A program made the position numbers and the translations under genes. The notes under the pieces are model-generated. The model ran no database searches. It was not told the DNA's origin and saw only the letters and a program-made list of their open reading frames with translations. Positions 51,001-64,000 of a DNA stretch of 64,000 nucleotides are shown in pieces. Every line of letters begins with the position of its first letter. Within the stretch, counting starts at the first letter, position 1. Origin of the DNA: Centropus unirufus (Eukaryota > Chordata > Aves > Cuculiformes > Centropidae); assembly GCA_013397695.1 (NCBI GenBank), contig VYZI01000123.1, positions 1,954,814 to 2,018,813 of the forward strand, given 5' to 3'.

Positions 51001-54000
51001 TCTATTCCTTCCTTCAAAAATGGACTAATTCATCATTACCATTGTCAAAACACTCATCAGTTCATTGGCTATGAGTGCCCTTCTGCAGGGACACATTAAC
51101 TTAAAAAAATGCCATGCAAGCAGTCCACTAAAATCCCCAAATCCAATAAAATATCAAATTTTAGTTGAATTAGTGCTGGGTTTTATTCAATACATAATCA
51201 CAGTTGGAAATATTCTGAAAATATTTGATGCACTCATGCAAACCAGCAGATGTTGGGAACTTGGAAGTGAGGTACCATTGAGTTCATGCTTTAAATTCTC
51301 CTTGGAGGTGATTTGCAAGCCTCATAACCAATATGAAGAAAATATAAAGAAAGAAAAAAAGCTAAAGGTAATTTATATATCACGTGGGCTCCATTAATCA
51401 ATAATATCTCCTCAATCATGCAAATACTGTATTCTTAAATCTAAGCTCCTCTTGCATAACATACTCAGCTGTTGAAGGTGGGAAGATAATCACTCTATAA
51501 AGGAAAAGAGTTTTGCTGCTTATTTGTTTCAGAATTTTTTTTAGGAATCAGCTCTGGTTTTCAAAACATCAGTTGCACAGCAGTTGGAGCAGCACATGAC
51601 CAGGCCCTTCAAATACGCTATCTACAAACACACAGGTGGTTCATACAGGTGTCCACGTAAATATTTTCAATTTCTAACTTCATGAAAAGAGGTCTTGACT
51701 GTGATCAAAGGTTTTACTTGGTTTTAATGATTACTTATTCGTTAAATGTTAAATGTATTAAGTAGTCACTAAGTCAAAAGACCCTATTCAGCAATTGCAC
51801 CTTTATTTTACTAAGAACTGATAGATAGGCAAAAGCCTCCATTTAAAATAGGCACAATACTAACAATTGAGAAAATAGACAGGCAAAAGGAAATATATAA
51901 GAGCTGAAAATTTGCCTTGTGTAATTAAATAAAAGAGTTTTGTAAAACTAAAAAGAAATATATTCCACACCCCTACATTCAAGCAGATGGCAGCTATTTA
52001 TTAGTGACAAACAGAACTGTGGTTTCAACACTGAACGTGCATCTGATTTATCTCTAATTATTCCGTGCAAAGAAGAGCTTTGAGCTGTGATAAGGAAAGT
52101 GCCACTGTATCCCTTTCTATACGTGAATACCTTGTGTGTACCGCAGTTCAGTTGACCGAGGGCTCCAGCACAAGATTTACAATACTACGTTAGGCCACAG
52201 AAGCCCTAAAATATTCTAATATAGTTATGGAACACTAAGGCTGTGGACAGCAAGCTGTAACTTGCTGGAGTTAGACTGGAATGAGACTGTACATTTAAAA
52301 GCATATTCTTACCCAAACCTATTCCCTAGAAATTTCAGAACAGAAGATGTACACATTCATTCTGGCTTTTTGACTGATCAAAGGTTTTTCAGAGCAGAAA
52401 ATTCTTGCTTTTTGTGAAGCTTTGTATAACAGAGTTGTGCTGGTCAGTAAATACAGAGCAAGTGGAATAAGCTTGCTTAGACAGATTGCTGTGTATGGAA
52501 GTCACCCATTAGGGAAAAACAAAAAGCAAAGCCATGAGTCAGCCTCAAAGGATGCTGAAAAAGAGGCTTCAGCAAACAGGTTTTGCATTTTTATCCCCTA
52601 AACAAAGCCTTTTGAATAGAAGGCTGTATGATTTCTCAACCTTTTTGGTGGCAAAAGAAAAAAATATTAAATAATAATAAGCTGGAAAAGCAGCTGAATT
52701 TCCCAAGGCACTGCAAAAAAAATGTCTTGGCATTTACAGACATGAGTTAACTCATTTAAAAACATACATATTTTAAGGTTGCTTTGCAGATGACCAGTTC
52801 TCAGTGCTTTTGTGAAGCCATGCTAGCAAAATGCTCAGGTAATTGGATTAAAGCATCTGCAAACTGTAACTCATGTTACAGATAGTGCCATATTTTGAAT
52901 CCATTTTTCAGGTTTCCAAGCCTTTTATGTGTCTTTTCAGTTTCTAATATAGCTGTTAGATTCCTAGCAGTCTTTTAGCACAGGTCTGGAAACTAAAATC
53001 ACCAAGTGAGGACCAGGCAACCTTTCTAAACACAAACTATAATGTGTGGGGAAAGAGTATAGAGAGAAGAACGGAGGGAAATAGGCATTAGACAATACAA
53101 TTCTCTCTATACCCTAAAACCAAATCTGGAATCCAGCACCTCCAGAAATTATGAATGAGACACACATAGCATCAGCTGTGGTTAAAAGCTCCATTTTATG
53201 CTTCATAGTTTGACAAATGTCAAAAAATAGATTTATATTAAATTTAAGGAGCAAGAAGTTATTGGCTGAGGTACTAAGAAACAATTAAAAATAGCAATGA
53301 CAGGGCAAGTACAGGAACAAAACTGTGAGCAGAACATACAGTATTCCCACTGTCAGCCAGTGCTCCCTTTACACTGAAATATGGGATGTTTTCCTTCGTC
53401 TTCAGAGCTGTAACACAGACAGGCTAATGCAATTTCTAGAATAAATAAGTTATAAAATCTGGCAAAAGCTGAATACAAACAAAAGATATAGTTGATTCAA
53501 AATTTCTTCACAATCTCTTCTGTAACAAATCAGGGAAATACAGACGCTGGAAATACAGTACTAGTTTTCTGAGGACAGTATCAGTGAGATCAGCTCCTGG
53601 ACCACTTAATCAAATCCTGAGAAGTGCTGAAAAAAAAATCCATGATATACATTCAGTATATTGCACAGAATTTGACCACTGGCAACAAGAAAAAGTAATT
53701 AAACAAAAACAATTGAAAAGAAGACAGAAATCAGGCTTACTTTCGCTGCCAGCAAAATGACTTCCTGCTTTTTCTTAATCACTCTTTGATGATTCAGAAG
53801 TTAAACTCCTTCCTGAGTAAGTATGCCCAGTTGCTTCGATGGAGCATTCCCAAATCACTACACAGAGCTACTTCCCAAGTCCTAACCCCATTAGGAACAA
53901 CAGCCAGATTCCTCTGCTTATGAAGACAGGGCAGGTACTTTTCAAATGCTCATTGGACACTGTTGCTCTTTCCCCATGACCACCTTAATGTTTCATCTTC

Positions 54001-57000
54001 CCTTCCTCCTGGATATTCCAGGTGCCACAGCCAATCCTTCTGCCTTGCTGAAGTTGCTGTTACGGCTCAGGTAGACAGAAAAGTTTAACTGCAATGATTG
54101 CGATTCACTGTACACTGAATTGTTTCAGCTGCTGTGAAACACAAATGGAGAACTCTTATTTGCTCTAAGCGGGATAGAGAATAACTAAAGTCATCAATGC
54201 TTCACATGTTGAAACTGCATAGTTTCAACAAAGCTGGCTGAGTATGGCAATGTCATGGGAAAAATTGATTGCACGGTTGTTTCCCTGGCAATTTGAAGTA
54301 CAAGTGAATCCACTTGTTACTTTCAACACTCCTCAAAATTCTACCAACTGTGCAAACAATATGTCTAATGGCACTAGACTAGCAGAGCCTGCTTGAAATT
54401 AGATACGTGACCTGAATAAGAATATCGTTGGAATGTCTGTAACAAAAACTCCTCTGAAACTACAACATGACCTGAAGTACAATATGTCTCCTGCTATATT
54501 CAGGGGAATCAGAGCACCCATGACTCCAGATCCACGACAGCATTAGCTCCAAGGAACGTGAAACCTATTCGTGTTTTGCAAGAAGTAACATCCTGTGAGA
54601 TAAATTAAAACTGAATATGCAGAAACACTCATTCTGACATTATGATATACTATTACATGAGAGATAATTGTTCATGTAATTAGACTTTATATGCATAGGT
54701 GAAGATACCAAACTGTAGAGCTACATTTACTTCAAGCTGGAGTGTGACTTGGATTACATTTTTCTGTGGAAAAGAAGCATCACATATTACTGCAACTGTA
54801 ATATTTAAGGCATAACTAGAGCACCCATTTAGTCAGAAAAAAACACAGGTTGGAACATCTTCATTCCCTGGGGCAAGGAAATGGTTGACTACTGGAAAGG
54901 GTAAATCCCAGACCATGTATGTAATTCAGCACTATAGAAAAATATGGAAGAGAAGTAACAAGGAAATTACCCACATTAGTGAGTACAAAATGCTAGTATA
55001 TAGGATCCCACTTATCTCAAAATGAGTGTAATCTTCCTCCAGTATAACTGCATGGAAAATCAACTTCCCTGGAATCTGCATCATTCCCAAAAGCAAACAG
55101 AAAAGAGTAAGTCAGCTACCCATACAAATGGAGCACGATTTTGCAGCAGCCTAAGGGTTAAAATTCTGTCCTCTCTACAACAGAGAAGCAGCAATGCCTA
55201 CCTGAAACCCTGCTTCTCAAGGAGTTTCTAATGAGATGCATGGCATGTGCTGCCAACTGTGGCTCAGAAATCCACTTTAATGTTTATGGTTTGACAAATG
55301 TTGTCAAGTGAGCTGTGGTCTTACCACATCCTTAGTAGGAAAACTGGATCCAAGGCATTTCTCAGATGCTTTGTTTTCTTTAAAGTTTGTCTTCAAAACC
55401 AAGACTGAGACTACAATGAAGTAAGTAGGACACTCCAGGCCTACTATTGAAACCATTATTCCATAAAGGACGGAATTAATGCTTTGTGAGTCCAGAACAG
55501 TCCAAGGAGGACCTTAATCAAACAGACTCATTGTTCACCTGTTTTAAAAGAACCTAAGGTTCTTCCATTTCTTTCCATCAGAGTTGTTTTTTTGTGGAAC
55601 AGTTACTGGGTGAGATTGCAGTATCAGGAACAGAGGCTGTCACCTATTGGCTGTGCCCATTGGAAAGGAATAGCTTAATCACCTTTGAGCAGCAGTGCGA
55701 TTGCTACCTAATCACAAGCCAGTGGAAACCATCCTGATAAAGCCACTGGGCCCAAAAAACAACTGCAGCACTAGAAATGGAAAACAAGGTGCTGTGAAGT
55801 CACAGCTGATGGCCGTCATGCTAAGCAAGGCATGGTTCCTAGATCAGTAACACAGATTTCTTGGTAAGAGAAAACACTGCAAAAAATCAATAACCTACTT
55901 CATCATCCTCTCCATTCTGGGAGGCTCCAGGTCATTTGACAAAAGTCTTCAAGGCCGCAGTTAGAATTAGTTTGGCTTAGGCTGATCATGAAAAGGCAGT
56001 GCCGGAGAATGTGAAACTCTGCTATCCACTGACTATCAATCTCTAGATGCAGTGAAAACTGTGCCTTATTTAAAGAGAATCCGTGGAGATTTAAGAACCC
56101 CAGTAGCAAAGAAAGAAGTTCCAAAACTTCTGAGAAAACTCTGATGCACTTATACCTAGTCAGAGAGTTAAGAAAGCCAGGATTTGTGTTGTTCTACATA
56201 TCCAGCTAGGTGCTCTCATTGGAGTGCAAGTTTGGAAGAATGTGGGTCCCTAGTTTTTCATAAAAGAGTCCAAGTTCCATGAAAAGAAGTATATCTGAGA
56301 AGGCACACTCCTGAATCTGGAATAAACCTGTCTTCTCAAAGTGTAACACAAACTATGAGGTTTTATCCATCATTCAAAACACCACTATTTCCAAGAATAT
56401 GCTCTTGAAAGGAATGATACCAACTGTGATCATTCACAGTGAAAAGCTTTAGTTGTCTAATTACGCCTTCTCTTTCCAATGAGGAATATATTTTATGATG
56501 TTCAGGCTGAATTTTGAAATGCTTATCATGCTTCTCCAAATATGAGTATCACACTTGTTCATGCTGTGCATTGGATCTCTGAAAGTGAGAGGCAAGAAAT
56601 ATTTATGAGAGCGAATTCATAATATGGGCAAGATTTTCTAGAACCCGCAAGGAGAACAAAGATATTACTCTGAAATTAAATTCATACCCTAATCAGCAAG
56701 CCACTTCAAATAAATTGTAAGAATAACTGTGTTTTCAGTCCTACCCTGACTTTTCAGTTGTTTTAAACCAAGTAAGCAGTATCTTTTAGTATGCCTGCAT
56801 TTTTTAACTGAGTTTTAAATATTTAAACAACTGCTAAATAACATTGATATGAGCTGATGTGGGAAATATTCACATTTGGGAACTGCCATCATTGTGTCAA
56901 TAATAGTTTAAAACACTGGAGAACTTGTCTTGCAAGACATAAATCTTTAATCAATTTATGAGCAGTTTGTTATACATTAATTCATATTGAAAATGGCATT

Positions 57001-58104
57001 CCTGTGTCAGAACCACACAAAGACAGGCACACCGTCTCATGGAAACCATCTGTACGCAATCCAAGTTACCATTGTTTAGTATCAGCCTTATAAGTTAGAG
57101 GTCCCCTTATAAGAATGCATAAGAGACACTTCTTTTCATCACATCCCATTTCTGTCAGACTGACTTTATGACATGAAAAATATGTAAGAAGATTATGCAG
57201 CACAGCTGGACAGCTCTTCCATGCTTTCAAATAAAATACTGTGCAAAAGTTATTGTCAAAAACACCTGTCCATACCATTTGGTTATAAGTCAGTGCACAA
57301 TTGCTCTTTACAAAGCTCTTACTTTGTAGAGCACCTTGAGATATAAGGCTGTTTTCGACAGCCAGGTTCTATTTCATGTGAAGTTGATAAGCTGATAAAA
57401 GTAACACCATCTTTCCTTTAAGGAGGTTTGTAGCCATTAAAGCAGTCAGTAAAGACAGTACTTGGTCCGAATTTTTTCAAGATCACACACTGGGAAATAA
57501 AGAATTGCAAGTCACATTCATGTGCAAATGCTCACATTAGCCTTTGTAGTTTTGATCATTATTCCTTCTTCCTTTTTCTTTTCCCCATTATAATTACTTA
57601 TCATTCAAACCAGTAAGCATTCATGCCAGTTTTACTTAATCCCTCATCAGCCTGTGATGTGGAGGTACTGCTGATATGCCTGCAGGACCTGTTAAGGCTG
57701 AACAGCATTACTTTAAAACAGCTTGTTCACTCCTGTTTGGTTGCTACCAGAAGATTGTAATGGGCACTTGTGTCTGCTCCCTCAAGGCTTTTGTGAGTGC
57801 AGTCTTACATCTTTCACAATGAGGTTTTACATCTTTCACTCTACTTCTTTCACAGGTGAACATCTGTTCTGGTTAGAGTTAAAGCAGAACCAATTTTCCA
57901 ACTTTTCAGCTAAGACTCTTCTAAGTAACTTCATTTTCTGAAAGTTAACAACATGTTTTTCAGACAGCGTCTGTCTCTTCAGGTGATAACGTTTAATATT
58001 TATAGTCATCACCAAAATAATGAGGCACTGGCCATTTCCTTACTTACTCCTAATGGAATCAAAGCCATCCTCAGGCTGATGGAATGCCTTAAATTAAAAG
58101 GGCA
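48071..58104. other. About 10 kb of non-coding DNA without recognised transposons
   Basis: AT-rich, no long frames of interest. It holds a short AC run at 48311-48320, A runs, and near 57805-57853 a loosely repeated word (ttacatctttcac at 57805 and 57827, and a weaker third copy). The 110-codon + frame at 51065-51397 has no motif and is of chance length. A weak resemblance to LTR start sequence near 57870 is too poor to call. Confidence 0.5.
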
Positions 58105-58612
58105 AAAAAGGTCACACCTGCAGGGAGGAGCAGGCAGGACAGGTGGCATAAAACCAATCAACAGAGTATTCCATTCCATATGCATCATATTCAATACAAA
58201 ACTGAAGGATCATCAGGACTGAGCCCTCCTCTTTCATGGTTGATGTGCTGGGAGGAACTTGTCTAGCTGTTTGCCTCAATCCCAGTCTATGTATTCCTGA
58301 ATCCAGCTCTTGAATATACCTCCCATCTGCCACTGAGTCCATCCTGAGACTTTCCCCATGCCTGCCCTGTAGCACCACTGGTGATGTATAGTTATCCATG
58401 GAGGCAAAATATATGTATTTTTAAATATTTTATGCTTTTAATATTATTAATACTATTTTCATTTTAATTATTATTCTTTCATAAAAGCCATGTTACCTTT
58501 AGCTTCCAACCCATGTGCCTCAGTCCCTCATTTTCCCTTTTCCTCCTCCCTGAGTTGGGGGAATCATGACTGCCCTGTGTTTAGCACAGGCCAGGGGGCT
58601 AAACAGTGATAA
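58105..58612 (+). mobile_element. Degraded bird ERV LTR (solo or partial)
   Basis: In order along + are: a segment resembling an LTR U3 with ggcaggacaggtggc and gtattccattccatatg-like words (58130-58185), an AT-rich middle with ttttaattattattctttc (58430-58480), a caaccc-atg...ccctcattttccc pyrimidine stretch (58507-58550), and a G-rich end with tgagttggggg and gccagggggctaaacagtg (58551-58609). This order matches a widespread bird LTR type, the same type whose 3' end appears at 24005-24108. No clear TG start, CA end or target duplication survives and no viral coding region adjoins it, so it is probably an old solo LTR. Recognised by eye from several separate blocks; name not assigned. Confidence 0.5.
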
Positions 58613-61600
58613 AGAAACCATCAAGACAAGTGTTTTGGCCTTTTTATTTGCAATACTAGAGAAGGCAGATTTGAAGAAATAAATAATGGGTACCTCCTAA
58701 ACACACACACTAGCAATGTAATGTTAACAGTATTTGAAAGATATGGGATATTTTGAGATAAGATTATTTGAAGGATACAGGATCCCTCCTCTTCTTAGGG
58801 GAAATCTTAATCTTGCCTCCCACCACTCCAGGCTACACTTGAGTGCTGTTTTTAATCTTTTCTGTTACAGCAGGTCCATTTACATGAAATATCCATTAGA
58901 GTAAAGAGAGAAAAACAGGCAAGACAAGTAAGTTCCTACCCCTTCTCCACCAATAGATTTAGTATCCTATGAAATACTGAACATCATTTAAAAGAGTACT
59001 TGAAAGAAATCCATTCTGGGGTAACACATACAGCAGGCGTTAGTGAACTGTGGTTTGTGATATGGGTTCAAATTCTCTAGAATTGCAGGAGAATTGAATG
59101 TGGGCTTCTCATATCTTAAAAAATTCCATTCCAGAATGGCTCAGTAGGGAGAAATAAAAAAAGAGTAATTTTTCTGTCTGGCTGTTTAGTGAATAATTTA
59201 TGTCACTTCTTCATGCTTTTACCACAAATTTGCAAAAATACAGTTGTCAAAGCTTCTCTTTTTCTTTTGGAAACAATGTTTTGGTGAGTTTAAGATTAAA
59301 TATGCTGATAGTTTTGACAACTGAGATAAAACCTCAAAATATTTTTCCTGGTTTCATTTATAATCGAAAAAAGAGAGCACCCAAGGATTAGTTATCTCAA
59401 TTTTTACCTCTCCAAAAAAAAAAATAAATTATGGAGGCAAGGATACTAAGCATATGCATCACAAAAGACTCCCACTTTGACTCCTTCCCTTGCTCTTCTT
59501 GCATCTCTGACATACCAAGACTGTTCCTCCTTTGCTGTCTCATGATTTGGGACACATGCCACCAACCAACATTGCCAGGAAGACCCACTGACACAATCTA
59601 GCACCCACAGGTGTATTTTTTATGGTCCAAATCTGCTTCACTTTTTATGCCAAAGTTAAAAGAGTAAGTTTTCAGCCACCATAGCACTGGAGTGCAGAAG
59701 ACAATACTTTAAGATCCATTCCTTCAGCTCACCACTCTGCTACAGGACTGAGGCAGAAACAGGCCCAGAGTGACTTTAAAATGAAGCAAGCAGGCTCCAG
59801 GAACCCCACAATTTTGCCTTCTGTAATTTAAGCCTGTCCCACCTGTTACCCCCATTCTAAAGAGCTTTCATAAGAAACAAGTGGGTGTTGTGCAATATGC
59901 ATCACTGAACGATGCAAAAAGTAATGCCAATGCAGCCAGTGCAAAAAGTAAAGCTTTCAGAATGTATTTTATTAGTGTCTGAAGATTTCCTCTTTCATCA
60001 ATAAACCTATTTAATTCTGCAACTTATTTTTCTTTGCAGAGCGCTCCCTGCCAGGCACCAAAGGGAAGGCTCCTCATGTGCTTGTCATCATGCTGATCCA
60101 GATAAAATCTAGATGACTTTCCATTATCTCTTTGCCCTCTTTGGCTGGAGTTGGGCTGGGCATGGAAGGGTTTCACCCCCAAAATCCCCCACCACTTGCT
60201 GATACACTGGCCAGCTGGCAAGGCGTATATAATAGCTGGCTAGGTACTCCGCTCAGGGAACAAGTGAAACAGCTTCAGAAACTCTTCTGCCCTCTTACAT
60301 CTTCGCCTGCTATGTCAGCTGTGCAGGGACAGTCTCCTCAGAAACACTGCATGGACTACAGACAAAAGATGTAAGGACGTGGCCGATTTCTTTGTCAGCT
60401 ATTTAGTACCAGAACAAAGACAGGCATTGAACTGAGAATAAGAAATCTCATTTTTCTTATGCTTGCCCCTCCCAGCCACTAGAAACCAGACAGCATTGAG
60501 GAGGAAACCATGAGATTTTAATATTTTGCAACCTTGATGATATTTTTTTCTTTCTATATGTGTAATTTTCTAGGATAATTAACCAAAAAAATAAAAATCT
60601 CCATCATTTCTCTCCATATCGAGCACCTATATCAGACGCAAGAAGGGTTGTTCTACATGTTTAAAAGTGTGCACCACTTTAAAGCTAGTTGAATGCTAGG
60701 TATCCTTTCATTTTGTATAGAGGTCAGAGGTATCTGCAGACTTTGTACTCCCAAATGCAAGATTATCTAGAAACTCTATTTTCCCTTTTTCCCCTTTTAT
60801 TTTCTTTTGTTCAGAACAGTGAAAAAAGGCTGCAATAAGATTTAGTACTTACCATGAGTACTACATACATTATCTGAAAGAAACAGGTCTAATGTGGATC
60901 TGCGACTTCCATAATTTTATCTCATTGTTCTTGCCTTTGCCAAATCCACAAAACAACATTATTTGATTTCATACCATTAAAATGACTACCAGTATTACAT
61001 GATTAATATAAATGAACAATATCTGAGGGGGAAAAAATGACAGATGAACATAAACACCAGAAAATTATTCATTCCAAGTGTAATTTGTGTGTCAATGGAA
61101 AATACACCAGGGATAAATTTGGCCCCATGACGCAGAACTTCCAGGAAACATGAAGCTATTGTAACAAGAGATCTCTGCTGACGTATGAACTGAAAAGCAA
61201 AACAGAAATGAGGCAAATCCAGCATGGGCATAAAAGGTGTGCAGCCAGCTCTATTAATTACCCAACTGCAAGAAAATAAAAGCCAGGATCAAAATAACCT
61301 AACGTACCAAAAGAAAAGGATGAAAACATGAGACAAGAACAACATCATGATGACAGATCTGAGAAGCAGCACATAGTAAATAGGCTGACTAAAATGGAAA
61401 AATAAAGTGTTTTCCCTGACGTTCAACACAGAAGACACATCTTTGACTTCTGAGAAACAGTTCAGAGTGTTCAATGAACTGCATCTTTCAATAAACATCC
61501 TTTATGCCCATTAATAACCAAAGTAATACAGCTTTTTCTAACACCATGTTCATACATAAAATTGGTGAGGAGGTGGCTTTTGATCTGATGAAATTAGGGT

Positions 61601-64000
61601 AAAGGTGATGTGTTCCTGCATAATTACAGCTGTCATTTTCATCACTTCACAAGGGGCACAAGTATCAGTTCATCTCAGGAGATGCCTCACACTTTCAATT
61701 TAAATCTGTATCAGTGTAAAGTATAGGAGGTAGCGTAGGGTGCAGAAAAGCAAAAGTCAATAGGCATTTTATTGCAAACATACTCATCTTACTGGGACGT
61801 GTTTTCCCTAAATATGATAAGAGAGTGTTAAAATCATTAACACTGCTGTCCTAATCTTCTGCCCTGGGGGAGATATGGCAACATGTCAGACCTCCTTCCT
61901 TCCCTGCCTGCCCTGACTGCCTGGGTTTTCTGCCTATGGAGTATGGGAGAAAAGGACCACCCATGTCTTACTGCAATGTAGAGTTAGATACAGTCAAGAC
62001 ATGCATTTGGTGCCCAGAACTGCTTGTAGCCATTATCCATTAATGTGCACAGATTCTTCTGAAAAGAGAAGATAATTCAGGTCAATGAACAGTGATGAAA
62101 TTTTGTTTGCAGTTATTTTTAAGAAACTGGCCTATTTTATTACAATATCTAAAGTTGTTCCTAAACCAAGTACCTTATTAATGGTTTCACCAACTATACT
62201 ATAAGCCTCCACATTCCATGCAAGCTGTGACATGTGAAACTGTAGATTGTTTTTTTCTGATAGTTTATCAAAGGCAAGAAATTATATAATTAAAAACTCA
62301 GAATAACAAGTTCTCCAAGAGTAGTGGGAGGCAGTGTAAACTCACTTTCAGACATGTATTTCTTCTCCTTATAATTAACAATGAAAAAACAATGGGAGAG
62401 TGAAAATAAACCCAGATTGTGAAAGGGTCTCTCTCATACTCATGACAAGGTAAGTTAGTTATAGGTTGAGAATTTACCCTTGTTAAAACATAAATCTGTG
62501 CATCATTGTGAAAGCTGAGTGCATGCAAATGGTCTCACCAATCTGCATCCTTAAAAATCTACATCATGTAATCAAGAACACCGCCACTACATGAACTTCA
62601 CAAGCACAAATTAAATTTCCACAGACGGAGAATCCCAAAGACCCAGCCTAGATGCAATCTGAATTCTCCACCCAGGATGGGACTAAGTCTCACCATCCTT
62701 GAAAGTGAGCTTTCTTTAGATGTCTTATTTCAAATAGTGTCATTGACGGGATACAGCATTTTTTAATAGCCCTTTATCAGATTAATATTTACTAGACTGC
62801 AGGTTTGGAATCTGAAATTATTAACAGCCTATTCATGACTATCTTCTGGCCTGTAAAAGCTCCATCACACAAGTAGTGCCGTGGCTGAAGCTATCCAAAG
62901 GACAATTTTTTCTATATTGCAACTAATTTATTTTGCCTATATCTAATATTCCAGGTATATTATCTTGCCAACAGAAATATGGACACACATTCCATTCAAT
63001 TATGTTTGAATTGGTGACCTTGTTAAGAAGCTAACCAATATATTACTCCTTTATCCTACGGTTTTCTCATCTAAAGAAATTTACACCACACCAGTCACCT
63101 CACCAAGAAAAACATAACAGAGAGAAACTGAGGGAGAAAATTCAAGGAAAATGTGATACAAAAGAGCAGGCGTATCAGTTGAGAAATCTCAAAAATATGA
63201 GGATCATTTTCCTTAGAAAGCAAGTGAATAAGAGACCATGAGATCAAAAAACACAAAGAACAGTACTAAGAGATTAATTTCCTCTGTGCCAAAGCACAAA
63301 AGTAAGAGGATATTCACTCAAAAGAGAGTATTGTCTCACACGCTATTTACTCAAACTCTGGAACTACATTTCCAGATGTGACAATCATCAGAACAGTAGC
63401 AATATGGAAAAGGAGATTACATGTTCCAAGGTAGCAGAAGAAAATATGGAACAGAGCTAACAGCATTTTAGAGGAGATTAATCTTCATGTTTCAGGGCGT
63501 ATTGAAAAAGTGTCTTAAGTTTTCTGAGGTGTCTGAACTTGCCACCTTCATAGCAAGACTGAATGGCTGAGCAGGCCACCTAACCAGAATGCCATGTTAG
63601 ATTAACTTGTAGACTAGTCTTCACCTGCAGAGTAATGTTGAAATTGAGCTAAATAGCCTTTTATCCATAAAAAGGCAGCCAAAATCTACAAATGCGTTCA
63701 GTTTTCCACTCCAATGTTATACCTGCCAGCTACCCATACAATGAGACATTGCATTTTAATTCTATTTGAATCATTGCAAAAGTTCTATTAAAAAGGAACA
63801 TTAGAAGGACAAAAAGTGTTTGGAAGATAAAAACCACTTGTGTACCCATAAAGAAGGAAAACGGCTACCTTCACTTTCTGAAACTGGGTTTACGTTGGAC
63901 TCATAACTTCTGTAGGGACCGAGGAAGAGCTAAGTATGCAAGATAAGGGACATAAAACGCAGTGCTCTTTCCTCTTAGAGCCATTTGTTCTGAGAAAATC
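58613..64000. other. Non-coding DNA, nothing firmly recognised
   Basis: AT-rich sequence. A locally GC-richer piece at about 60035-60370 begins after an acceptor-like ttctttgcag and contains a TATATAAT word at 60225-60232; it is noted as a finding only. The minus-strand open segment near 61090-61195, preceded by a good acceptor match, lacks a good donor. I see no transposon or RNA gene. Confidence 0.5.

Noticed and set aside
57863..57900. Possible start of the 58.1-kb LTR (tgttctggttagagttaa)
   Set aside because: Only a short partial similarity with no continuation over the next 200 bases.
60990..61231. Minus-strand frame after a strong acceptor-like site at about 61190
   Set aside because: No good donor follows, and the open frame reads a hydrophobic, unrecognised peptide; chance is sufficient.
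1..64000. tRNA, rRNA, snRNA, CRISPR, operon or phage-type features
   Set aside because: No box B-like tRNA words with a fitting cloverleaf, no regularly spaced repeats and no dense gene packing were seen. The window is vertebrate non-coding DNA.

Overview
The window looks like AT-rich nuclear DNA from a bird. It has no operon-like layout and no densely packed reading frames. Its recognisable content is bird-type interspersed repeats: CR1 LINE fragments and long terminal repeats (LTRs) of endogenous retroviruses (ERVs). One sequencing gap lies at 17976-18194. I found no protein-coding gene, tRNA, rRNA, snRNA or CRISPR array that I can support. The open frames present are about as long as expected by chance, or they are remnants of CR1 ORF2. 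Species cannot be fixed from sequence alone. A neoavian bird is my inference, from the CR1 type and from LTRs of the kind common in those genomes.

Layout. 1-12.1 kb: non-coding, with two short tandem duplications. 12.1-13.4 kb: CR1 copy A (+), a 5' leader-like piece joined to the endonuclease/RT linker and the N-terminal RT region, with the 3' part missing. 14.84-14.97 kb: a small, very diverged CR1 RT fragment (-), copy C. 17.3-17.57 kb: an unidentified, more GC-rich block. 17.76-18.33 kb: a solo-LTR-like element with TG...CA ends and a perfect 5-bp target duplication, containing the gap. 22.1-22.7 kb: an unidentified block with more CpG than its surroundings. 22.85-24.0 kb: CR1 copy B (+), RT domain to 3' UTR, followed directly by about 100 bp that looks like the 3' end of a different bird LTR. 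24.1-46.0 kb: about 22 kb in which I recognise no transposon. 46.03-46.60 kb: CR1 copy D (-), the best preserved 3' end. 47.0-48.1 kb: GC-rich unidentified DNA. 58.1-58.6 kb: a degraded LTR (+). 58.6-64 kb: non-coding.

How the parts relate. Nothing here functions as a gene system. All CR1 copies carry stops, deletions or truncations and are dead. The most interesting structural point is that copies A and B are both on + and nearly collinear on CR1 ORF2: A stops about 30 codons before B starts. They may be halves of one element separated by about 9.5 kb. A few splice-site-bounded open segments on the minus strand (14.7, 16.3 and 17.2 kb) are recorded only as weak exon candidates. I see no convincing evidence for a new biological system.
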